A stretch of DNA of 64,000 nt from Janthinobacterium lividum. GTDB lineage: Bacteria > Pseudomonadota > Gammaproteobacteria > Burkholderiales > Burkholderiaceae_D. A program made the position numbers and the translations under genes. The notes beneath the pieces are model-generated. The model did not search any database and had not been told where the DNA came from. It saw nothing but the letters and a program-made list of their open reading frames with translations. Position 1 is the first letter of the stretch, and each line of letters starts with the position of its first letter. Positions 57,259 to 64,000 of the stretch are shown here, in pieces. The stretch covers positions 2,728,001-2,792,000 of the forward strand of contig NZ_CP075583.1 in NCBI RefSeq assembly GCF_023509035.1, given 5' to 3'.

Positions 57259-57732
57259 TCACAATCTCGGCCTGCCACGGCTGGCTGCCTGTTGCAAGCT
57301 GGCCAGCAAGCCGGGCAGGGCAGCATGCAGGTCATGCAGGTCGCCAGCCTGTAGCGCGGCCTGCATTTCCACCAGGCCCGAGGGCTGGCCCCAGACGACC
57401 TGTGCGCTCAGCCGGGCGCCGGTGTCGAGCCCCGTGACGCTGACCAGCAGGGCGACTTCTTCCGGGGCATCTTCGGACACCGCTTCGAGCAGGCAGGAAA
57501 TACCGAAATGATAATCCTGGAAGGCGCTGGCCGTGCCGCTGGAAAAGGCGAACACGGAGGCGAGCACCTGCGGCGCAGCGGCCGCGAGTGGCGGCAGGGC
57601 GGCGCGGAACAGGGGCAGCAAGTCGTTTTCCAGCTGGCGCACCAGCGGATGAGTGTGGCTGAGGACGGTCATGTGCGGACGAAAGGAGTGGCGGCGCGCG
57701 ATGGTAGCAGTTTTTGCTGCTATTGTGCTCAT
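57259..57732 (-). CDS. Hypothetical protein, unknown
   Basis: 157 residues with no signal peptide and no recognised motif. It has an Ala/Leu-rich helical centre ('LENDLLPLFRAALPPLAAAAPQVLASVF'), a strand-rich middle ('EEVALLVSVTGLDTGARLSAQVVWG') and a helical end. ATG 57732 has AGGA in range; the start at residue 21 ('MTVLSHTHPLVRQL') is an alternative. A perfect 17-bp palindrome matching FCD-type GntR sites lies immediately upstream and covers the ribosome site. The gene may therefore belong to the lactate regulon, but this is inference. Confidence 0.55.
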   Translation of the reverse strand: MSTIAAKTATIARRHSFRPHMTVLSHTHPLVRQLENDLLPLFRAALPPLAAAAPQVLASVFAFSSGTASAFQDYHFGISCLLEAVSEDAPEEVALLVSVTGLDTGARLSAQVVWGQPSGLVEMQAALQAGDLHDLHAALPGLLASLQQAASRGRPRL

Positions 57733-57733
57733 G

Positions 57734-57750
57734 CACTGGTCCTACCAGTG
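57734..57750. promoter_or_regulatory. FCD/GntR operator, perfect palindrome
   Basis: CACTGGT-CCT-ACCAGTG. The core TGGTNNNACCA is the recognition pattern of FadR-subfamily regulators such as LldR and PdhR. It lies between the regulator's stop and the ATG of the unknown gene at 57732. Confidence 0.65.
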
Positions 57751-57754
57751 ACCC

Positions 57755-58465
57755 TTAGTCGTCGCTGGTGACGCGCGTGCGCACGAAATCGATGTGGCCT
57801 TGCATGGCCGTGCGCGCCTCTTCGGGCTGGCTGGCGCAGATGGCCTCGCACAAGGTGCGGTGCTGCGACAGCAGTTGCAGCGAGGTCGCCTCGTCTTGCT
57901 GGCGCAAGCCCGTGCCATTGATGGTGATGTGTTCGCGCAGCATGCCGATGATGCTGGTGTGCAGGTGCAGGAACATGGTGTTGTGCGACGCTTGCGCGAT
58001 GACTTCATGCAGCCGCGCGTCGGCCTGCGCCTCGCCGTGCTTGTCGTCGCTGGCGCGCGCCTGTTCCAGCTCGGCCAGCAGCGCCATGATCTGCGCGCGC
58101 TCGTCCCCGCTGGCCCGCTGCGCCGCAAAATAGGCCGTCGCTCCTTCCAACACGCGGCGAAATTCTAGGATGTCGTCGCGCAGGGCGGGGTGGTCGGCCA
58201 CCAGCTGGCTCCACGGCGACGCCATGCCGGTGCGCAATTGATCCGTCACAAAGACGCCCGCGCCGCGCCGGCTGCGCACCAGTCCGCGCGCCGCCAGCCG
58301 CTGCACCGCTTCGCGCACGGTGTTGCGCGAGACCCCATATTGCTGCGCCAGCAGGCGTTCGGCCGGCAGTTGCGCGCCCGCCAGCAAGCTGCCGTCCAGC
58401 AGGGCGGTTTCCAGCCTGCGCATCACCATCTCGACCCTGCCCCGCGTTTGCATGCCTGTCGCCAT
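57755..58465 (-). CDS. FadR-subfamily (FCD) GntR regulator, LldR-like
   Basis: 236 residues. The winged HTH is 'LPAERLLAQQYGVSRNTVREAVQRLAARGLVRSRRG', of FadR type. The C-terminal all-helical FCD domain carries the metal/ligand-binding His pattern ('ADARLHEVIAQASHN', 'EHITINGTG', 'QHRTLCEAI', 'GHIDFVRTRV'). It diverges from the lutA-lutC-lutB-permease operon, matching LldR/LutR, which release DNA on L-lactate. ATG 58465 gives 'MATGMQTRGRVEMV'. A near-match operator lies 27 bp upstream. Confidence 0.92.
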   Translation of the reverse strand: MATGMQTRGRVEMVMRRLETALLDGSLLAGAQLPAERLLAQQYGVSRNTVREAVQRLAARGLVRSRRGAGVFVTDQLRTGMASPWSQLVADHPALRDDILEFRRVLEGATAYFAAQRASGDERAQIMALLAELEQARASDDKHGEAQADARLHEVIAQASHNTMFLHLHTSIIGMLREHITINGTGLRQQDEATSLQLLSQHRTLCEAICASQPEEARTAMQGHIDFVRTRVTSDD

Positions 58466-58491
58466 CGATGTCTTCCGCTGTTGTTTTAAAG

Positions 58492-58502
58492 TGGTCCGAG
58501 CA
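58492..58502. promoter_or_regulatory. Probable LldR-type operator in divergent lactate promoter
   Basis: TGGTCCGAGCA matches TGGTNNNACCA with one mismatch, shares TGGTCC with the perfect site at 57737, and is flanked by AAA/TTT symmetry. It lies between regulator and lutA. Confidence 0.55.
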
Positions 58503-58605
58503 ATTTGAAGTGGCTTGCGTAAGCTGGAATTATGCGTGAACCGGTCATTCTTAACAACACACAGCGGCGCCGCAGCAACACACAGAGCGCCGGGGAGACA
58601 CACTC

Positions 58606-59403
58606 ATGCAGCCAGACCCGCGCCAGCCACGCCACTACCCACCCGCACCGCTCCAGGTGTACCTGTTTGCCACCTGCCTGGTCGACCTGTTCGTGCCGCA
58701 GGCGGGACTCGACGCGGTGCGCCTGCTGGAGCGGGAAGGCTTGCTGGTGCATTATCCGCGCGGCCAGAGCTGCTGTGGCCAGCCCGCTTACAGCAGCGGC
58801 AACCCGGAACAGGCACGTGCCGTGGCCCGCGCCCAGCTCGACCTGTTTGCGCAGCCGTGGCCCGTGATCGTGCCGTCCGGCTCCTGCGCCGGCATGATGC
58901 GTCACCACTGGCCGCAGCTGTTCCAGGATGATCCGGTTGCCGGGCCCAAGGCGTTGGAGCTGGCCGAACGCGTGTATGAACTGAGTGAATTTCTCGTCTG
59001 CGTGCTGAAACTCGACCTGGCCGGCCTGGCCCTGGCCTCCCCCGGGCAGGCGGAGGAAAACGTGGTGCTGCATACCTCATGCGGCGCGCGCCGTGAAATG
59101 GGCACGCGGGTGCACGGCGTGGCCCTGGTCGACGCCTTGCCCGGCGTGACGCGCATCGAGCACCAGCGCGAATCGGAATGCTGCGGCTTCGGCGGCACGT
59201 TTTCATTGAAACACCCGGATATTTCCGGCGCCATGGTCAGCGACAAGATCGCCTCGGCCTGCGCCACGGGCTGCGACCGGCTCGTCTCGGCCGACTGCGG
59301 CTGCCTGCTCAATATCGGCCACGCCGCGCAGCAGCAGGGCGCGCCGCTGCCCGTCGAGCACCTTGCCAGCTTTTTGTGGCGCCGCACGGGGGGCGCGGCA
59401 TGA
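58606..59403 (+). CDS. lutA: L-lactate utilisation protein, (Fe-S)-binding subunit LutA/LldE
   Basis: 265 residues with two cysteine-rich CCG domains: 'ATCLVDLF' with 'SCCGQPAYSSG', and 'HTSCGARREMG' with 'ESECCGFGGTFSLKHP'. Each coordinates an iron-sulfur cluster, as in GlpC/HdrB-like subunits. With LutB and LutC it forms the cytosolic complex that oxidises L-lactate to pyruvate. The gene overlaps lutC by 4 bp (ATGA). It is the first gene of the operon, opposite the FCD regulator. Confidence 0.93.
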   Translation: MQPDPRQPRHYPPAPLQVYLFATCLVDLFVPQAGLDAVRLLEREGLLVHYPRGQSCCGQPAYSSGNPEQARAVARAQLDLFAQPWPVIVPSGSCAGMMRHHWPQLFQDDPVAGPKALELAERVYELSEFLVCVLKLDLAGLALASPGQAEENVVLHTSCGARREMGTRVHGVALVDALPGVTRIEHQRESECCGFGGTFSLKHPDISGAMVSDKIASACATGCDRLVSADCGCLLNIGHAAQQQGAPLPVEHLASFLWRRTGGAA

Positions 59404-60116
59404 GCGCCACCCTGACTGCCCGCGAACGCATGCTGGGGCGTCTGCGTGCCGCCGCGCCTTCAGCGCCCGAAGCGGCGGAGGCCATCGATACGGCCATCGA
59501 CAGCCACTACCAGGCGCGCCGCGTCGCATCGCCGCAGTCGCCGCGCCAGCAGGTAGCCGCCATGCAGGCAGCGTTGCGCAACGCGCACGCGGAAGTCGAT
59601 TGCGTGAGCAGTGATGCCTGGCCCGCCTTGCTGGCGCAGCGCCTGGGTGCAAACGGCGCGCGCCGTTTGCTGCTCGATACCGGCGGCACCGAAGGCCAGG
59701 CATTGCGCGCCGCCTTGCCAGCTGGCGTGGAAGCGCTGCCTTTTGAGCGTCCACTGGCGCAGTGGAAGGGCGAGTTGTTCGATACCGTCGATGCCGGCTT
59801 TACCGTCGCCCGTTCGGGTATCGCCGCCACGGGTACCCTGGTCATCGCACCCGATGCGGCCACGCCGCGCACGGTGTCGCTGGCGCCGCCCCTGCATATC
59901 TGTCTCGTGTATGCCAGCACCCTGCATGCGGACCTGCATGCGGCGGCGCGCGCCGAGCGCTGGACGGACGGTATGCCATCGAATCTGGTGCTGGTGTCGG
60001 GCCCCTCGAAAACGTCGGACATCCAGCAAACCCTCGCCTATGGCGCACACGGCCCGCGCTGGCTGTGGGTGCTGATCATCGATGATTTGTCAGCCCAGGA
60101 AGGAGGCCGGCCATGA
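59400..60116 (+). CDS. lutC: L-lactate utilisation protein LutC/LldG (LUD domain)
   Basis: 238 residues. The LUD domain is recognisable by 'DAGFTVARSGIAATGTLVIA', 'PRTVSLAPPLHICLVYASTL' and 'NLVLVSGPSKTSDIQQTLAYGAHGP'. It is a subunit of the lactate-oxidising complex. ATG 59400 overlaps the lutA stop, and its own stop overlaps lutB by 4 bp, so all three are translationally coupled. Gene order A-C-B differs from the Bacillus lutABC order. Confidence 0.92.
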   Translation: MSATLTARERMLGRLRAAAPSAPEAAEAIDTAIDSHYQARRVASPQSPRQQVAAMQAALRNAHAEVDCVSSDAWPALLAQRLGANGARRLLLDTGGTEGQALRAALPAGVEALPFERPLAQWKGELFDTVDAGFTVARSGIAATGTLVIAPDAATPRTVSLAPPLHICLVYASTLHADLHAAARAERWTDGMPSNLVLVSGPSKTSDIQQTLAYGAHGPRWLWVLIIDDLSAQEGGRP

Positions 60117-61558
60117 ACGCCAAGCCCATGCAATTCGTCAAGCCGGCGGACTTCCATGCGCGCGCCCGCGCCGCGCTGGACGACCCGAAGCTGCGCCAGA
60201 GTTTTCGCGGTGCCATGGATTTTTTACAGGACAAGCGCAGCGCCCAGTTCCCCGACGGCGACGAGCTGGAACGCCTGCGCGACATCGGCGAAGCCGTGCG
60301 CCAGCATGCGCTGGCGCGGCTGCCCGATTTGCTGGTGCAGCTGGAAGGCAGGCTGACAGCGGCGGGCGTGCAGGTGCACTGGGCCGAGGACGGCGAGCAA
60401 GCCAACGCCATCATCCACGCCATCGCCGAAAGGAACCACGCGACGCGCTTCATCAAGGGCAAGTCGATGGCCAGCGAGGAAATCGAGCTCAATCACTACC
60501 TGGAAGCGCGCGGCATGACGTGCCTGGAATCGGACATGGGCGAATACATCGTCCAGCTGGCCGGCGAAAAGCCGTCGCATATCGTCATGCCGGCGATACA
60601 CAAGACGAAGGCCGATATCGCCGGCCTGTTCGCCGAGCATATTCCCGACGCGTCCTATACCGAAGACGTCGACAGTTTGATCCAGACGGGGCGGCGCGCC
60701 CTGCGCCAGGCCTTCGTCGAGGCGGACATCGGCCTGTCTGGCGTGAACTTCGCGGCGGCCGACACGGGCACCCTGTGGCTGGTGGAAAACGAGGGCAATG
60801 GCCGCTTGACGACGTCCGTGCCGGAGGTGCACATCGCCATCATGGGCATGGAAAAAGTGGTGGCCAAGCTCGAACATATCGTGCCGCTGGCGAGTCTCTT
60901 GACGCGCTCGGCGACGGGGCAAGCCATCACCACGTATTTCAACCTGATTTCCGGCCCGCGCCTCGCCGGTGAACAGGATGGGCCGCGCGAAGTGCACCTG
61001 GTCTTGCTAGATAACGGCCGCAGCCAGGCTTACGCGGACGAGCAGCTGCGCGCCACCCTGCAATGCATACGCTGCGGTGCCTGCATGAACCACTGTCCCG
61101 TCTACACGCGCATCGGCGGCCACGCCTACGGCACCACGTATCCGGGGCCGATCGGCAAGATCATATCGCCCCACTTGCTGGGACTCGAGGCGACGGCCGA
61201 CCTCGCCACCGCGTCGAGCCTGTGCGGCGCCTGCGGCGAAGTATGCCCTGTGCGCATCCCGATTCCGCAGCTGCTGGTGCGCCTGCGCACGGAGGCCAAC
61301 CGCAATCCGCATGAGGCGGTGGCACATCCGCTGCGCGGGCAGGGCGCCAAGTTCAGCCGCGGCGAAAGCCTGATCTGGCGCTTCTGGAGCGGCGCCTTTG
61401 GGCGCCCGGCCAGCTACCGTTTGTTCCGCTGGGCCGCCACGCGCCTGCGGATGCTGACGCCGCGCGCGCAACTGGGCTGGACGCAGCACCGCAAGCCCTT
61501 GATGCCGGCGCCGCGCAGCCTGGCCGACCTGCTCAATGCGCGGGGGCAGGAGGAATAG
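60113..61558 (+). CDS. lutB: L-lactate utilisation iron-sulfur protein LutB/LldF
   Basis: 481 residues. The N-terminal LUD-like domain has '[21 protein letters not shown]' and '[20 protein letters not shown]'. Two 4Fe-4S motifs follow, '[14 protein letters not shown]' (about residues 322-335) and '[13 protein letters not shown]', and the end is the LutB-type C-terminus ('[13 protein letters not shown]'). It probably passes electrons from lactate oxidation to the quinone pool with LutA and LutC. Length and motif order are normal for the family. Confidence 0.95.
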   Translation: MNAKPMQFVKPADFHARARAALDDPKLRQSFRGAMDFLQDKRSAQFPDGDELERLRDIGEAVRQHALARLPDLLVQLEGRLTAAGVQVHWAEDGEQANAIIHAIAERNHATRFIKGKSMASEEIELNHYLEARGMTCLESDMGEYIVQLAGEKPSHIVMPAIHKTKADIAGLFAEHIPDASYTEDVDSLIQTGRRALRQAFVEADIGLSGVNFAAADTGTLWLVENEGNGRLTTSVPEVHIAIMGMEKVVAKLEHIVPLASLLTRSATGQAITTYFNLISGPRLAGEQDGPREVHLVLLDNGRSQAYADEQLRATLQCIRCGACMNHCPVYTRIGGHAYGTTYPGPIGKIISPHLLGLEATADLATASSLCGACGEVCPVRIPIPQLLVRLRTEANRNPHEAVAHPLRGQGAKFSRGESLIWRFWSGAFGRPASYRLFRWAATRLRMLTPRAQLGWTQHRKPLMPAPRSLADLLNARGQEE

Positions 61559-61650
61559 CCACGCACCGCAGCACCGTAAAAAACACGCTACACACAATGA
61601 CATTAAAAGCTGTTTTTCACTTAACCCGCATCCACCGGAGGAGACCCGAC

Positions 61651-63357
61651 ATGCAAACCTGGACCCAACTTTATACACCGCTCGGCAGCTTGTGGCTGTC
61701 GTCGCTGGCGGCAGCCATTCCCATCATTTTCTTCTTCATCGCCCTGGCGGCGCTGCGCATCAAGGGGCACGTGGCTGCCGCCGTCACCCTGGCGCTGGCG
61801 CTGGCCGTGGCGATTTTCGCGTATGGCATGCCCGTGCCGCAGGCGCTGGCGGCGGCCGGCTACGGCTTTGCGTATGGCTTGTGGCCGATCGCGTGGATCA
61901 TCGTCACGGCCGTCTTCCTGTATAAAATTGTCGTCAAGACGGGGCAGATCGAGATCATCCGCGCCTCCGTATTGTCCGTCACGGACGACCAGCGCCTGCA
62001 GGTACTGTTGATCGGCTTTGCCTTCGGCGCCTTCCTGGAAGGGGCGGCCGGTTTCGGCGCGCCTGTGGCCATCACGTCGGCGCTGCTGGTGGGCCTGGGC
62101 TTCAACCCGCTGTATGCGGCGGGCCTGTGCCTGATCGCCAATACGGCGCCCGTGGCCTTTGGCGCCATGGGAATTCCCATCATCGTGGCGGGGCAGGTGA
62201 CGGGCATCGACCCCTTCCTGATCGGCGCCATGGCGGGCCGCCAGCTGCCGCTGCTGTCGCTGCTGGTGCCGTTCTGGCTGGTCTTCATGATGGATGGTTT
62301 CCGCGGCGTGCGCGAGGTGTGGCCGGCCGCGCTGGTGACGGGTTTGAGCTTTGCCGTGACCCAGTACTTCACGTCGAACCATATCGGCCCTGAACTGCCG
62401 GACATCACCTCGGCCCTCGTCAGCCTGGTGTCGCTGACCTTGTTCCTGAAAGTGTGGCAGCCAAAGAATGCGAAAGTGGCCCATGCCGTCGGCGGCGGCA
62501 CGGCTGCGCTGTCCGGTTTTGGCGGTGGCGCCGGCAAGGCGGACCTGCGCGGCAGCGGCAACCGCGCCGCCTCGCCCTACACGACGGCGCAGACCATGCG
62601 CGCGTGGGCGCCGTTCGGCCTGCTGACGGCCATCGTCACCGTGTGGAGCCTGCCCGGTTTCAAGGCGCTGTTTGCCGCCGGCGGCGCGTTGTCAAGTCTG
62701 GTCATCAAGATTCACGTGCCCTACCTGGACCAGCTGGTGATCAAGACGATGCCCATCGTGGCCGCGCCGAAGGCGTATGACGCCGTCTTCAAGCTCGACC
62801 TGCTGTCGGCCGTGGGCACGGCGATCTTGCTGACGGCTGTACTGTCGATGCTGATGCTGCGCATGAAGCCGCGCGATGGCTTCAAGGCGTTCGTGGAAAC
62901 CGTGGTGGAATTGCGCCGTCCCGTGCTGTCGATCGGCCTGGTGCTGGCGTTTGCCTTCGTTGCCAATTACTCGGGCATGTCGTCCACCCTGGCCCTGCTG
63001 CTGGCCGGCAGCGGCGCCGCCTTCCCGTTCTTCTCGCCATTCCTGGGCTGGCTGGGCGTCTTCCTGACGGGGTCCGACACATCCTCGAACGCCTTGTTCT
63101 GCTCCCTGCAAAACACGACGGCGCACCAGATCGGCGTCTCCGACACCTTGCTGGTGGCGGCCAATACGACGGGCGGCGTGACGGCGAAGATGATTTCGCC
63201 CCAATCGATCGCCGTCGCCTGCGCGGCGACTGGCCTGGTGGGCAAGGAATCGGACCTGTTCCGCTTTACCTTGAAGCACAGCCTGTTGTTTGCCGTGATC
63301 ATCGGTATCATCACCATGCTGCAGGCCTACGTTTTCACCGGCATGATCCCGCACTGA
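61651..63357 (+). CDS. lldP: L-lactate permease (LctP family)
   Basis: 568 residues, about 13-14 membrane helices. LctP signatures are '[28 protein letters not shown]', '[18 protein letters not shown]', '[18 protein letters not shown]' and '[17 protein letters not shown]'. It imports L-lactate, and often glycolate, with protons. ATG 61651 is preceded by GGAGGAGACCCGAC. The 92-bp gap after lutB has no strong terminator, so it is probably in the same operon. Confidence 0.95.
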   Translation: MQTWTQLYTPLGSLWLSSLAAAIPIIFFFIALAALRIKGHVAAAVTLALALAVAIFAYGMPVPQALAAAGYGFAYGLWPIAWIIVTAVFLYKIVVKTGQIEIIRASVLSVTDDQRLQVLLIGFAFGAFLEGAAGFGAPVAITSALLVGLGFNPLYAAGLCLIANTAPVAFGAMGIPIIVAGQVTGIDPFLIGAMAGRQLPLLSLLVPFWLVFMMDGFRGVREVWPAALVTGLSFAVTQYFTSNHIGPELPDITSALVSLVSLTLFLKVWQPKNAKVAHAVGGGTAALSGFGGGAGKADLRGSGNRAASPYTTAQTMRAWAPFGLLTAIVTVWSLPGFKALFAAGGALSSLVIKIHVPYLDQLVIKTMPIVAAPKAYDAVFKLDLLSAVGTAILLTAVLSMLMLRMKPRDGFKAFVETVVELRRPVLSIGLVLAFAFVANYSGMSSTLALLLAGSGAAFPFFSPFLGWLGVFLTGSDTSSNALFCSLQNTTAHQIGVSDTLLVAANTTGGVTAKMISPQSIAVACAATGLVGKESDLFRFTLKHSLLFAVIIGIITMLQAYVFTGMIPH

Positions 63358-63415
63358 GCGATCCGTAGAAGTACGTAGTAAAACTAGATCAAATGATAGC
63401 GAAACGTGCAGAGGG

Positions 63416-63943
63416 TCATGAAAATGACCTGATGCACTGCAGCATATTGAGGATGGCCCGGCGCAATGCCGGGTCCGCGGCAATACCATCCGCATCGAGA
63501 CCCGACCCCAGCAGAGGCAGGCTGATGCAGGCCTCGTCGATCAGGCGCGCCGACATGGTGCTTACCGTTTCGCGCAAGGACGCCTGCGCATGCGTGGCGC
63601 GCGGCGAAGCGTTCAGCAGCACCAGCGGCTTGTCGATGAATGATTCATTTCCTACCATCCAGTCCAGCGCGTTTTTCATGGGGCCGCTTACGCCGTGCGC
63701 GTATTCGGGGCTGGCCAGCATCAGCACGTCGGCCGCCAGGATGGCGTCGCGCAGGCCTGTCACGGCCGGCAAGCTGTCGGCGTCGAGGTCGGGATTGAAC
63801 AGGGGTAATTCACCGAGTCCCTGATAGATGCGGATGTCGAATGGCGTTGGGGCAAGCTGGGCGATGGCGCGCAGCAGGGCGGTGTTCAGCGAGGCGGCGC
63901 GCAGGCTGCCGGCGATGGCGAGGATGGTGATGGGCGTTTTCAT
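63416..63943 (-). CDS. NADPH-dependent FMN reductase
   Basis: 175 residues with a flavodoxin-like fold. The phosphate-binding loop is 'AIAGSLRAASLNTALLRAI', the FMN-contact motif 'SPEYAHGVSGPMKNALDWM' is complete, and 'PLVLLNASPRATHAQASLRE' follows. It reduces FMN, quinones or azo-compounds in the cytosol. I use ATG 63943 ('MKTPITILAIAGS'); an in-frame ATG at 63961 adds six residues. It is convergent with the lactate permease and not obviously linked to it. Confidence 0.92.
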   Translation of the reverse strand: MKTPITILAIAGSLRAASLNTALLRAIAQLAPTPFDIRIYQGLGELPLFNPDLDADSLPAVTGLRDAILAADVLMLASPEYAHGVSGPMKNALDWMVGNESFIDKPLVLLNASPRATHAQASLRETVSTMSARLIDEACISLPLLGSGLDADGIAADPALRRAILNMLQCIRSFS

Positions 63944-64000
63944 CCCGCCTGTATAGCCCATCCTGTGCTCAAGCGCAAGGCGAGCAGGATGGCGCTATCG

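Overview
The window looks like chromosomal DNA of a GC-rich betaproteobacterium, most likely an Oxalobacteraceae member of the Janthinobacterium/Massilia type. This rests on remembered gene families, codon use and gene style; no database search was possible. It carries one tRNA (Pro, GGG), no rRNA, no CRISPR array and no integrase or transposase gene.

Layout. 1-2.1 kb: end of an RND-efflux outer-membrane factor, a TetR regulator, tRNA-Pro with a strong terminator, and a small frameshifted gene. 2.2-9.0 kb: LysR, Tat-exported hydrolase, NepI-like MFS pump, two short-chain dehydrogenases, a broken YCII gene and an AraC regulator with helically phased repeats. 9.2-23.3 kb: a fructan/sucrose utilisation locus with a TonB-dependent receptor, ABC importer, three clan GH-J glycosidases and a LacI repressor. 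Four copies of one 17-bp operator tie it together. 23.5-34.9 kb: an accessory oxidoreductase region with two TetR genes, an aldo/keto reductase and a long catabolic-looking operon (SDR, two Old Yellow Enzyme relatives, thiolase, two alpha/beta hydrolases, SCP2-like protein) headed by a palindromic TetR-type operator. It also holds a REP-like hairpin that cuts a gene and an alcohol-dehydrogenase remnant. 35.2-37.3 kb: S9 peptidase. 37.9-51.0 kb: two giant Ig-repeat autotransporter-like proteins sharing a nearly identical 2.2-kb 3' half, flanking a DUF6916-like gene and three tandem phage-tail-collar paralogues of exactly 177 aa each. 51.1-57.7 kb: an acyl-CoA-dehydrogenase-like gene, two paralogous lipoproteins, a chemoreceptor, a TorF-like porin and an unknown gene. 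57.7-63.4 kb: an L-lactate utilisation locus (GntR/FCD regulator, LutA-LutC-LutB order, lactate permease). The window ends with an FMN reductase.

Two cross-cutting observations stand out. First, at least seven genes are broken by a single-base frameshift, nearly always in a homopolymer or G/C run, while the flanking protein sequence stays intact. This suggests base-calling errors or very young pseudogenes, so those genes are described as frame-corrected. Second, several regulons can be read from the DNA: the LacI operators, the TetR palindrome, the AraC direct repeats and two FCD-GntR sites. The best candidate for an undescribed system is the 37.9-51.0 kb surface-protein/tail-collar locus.
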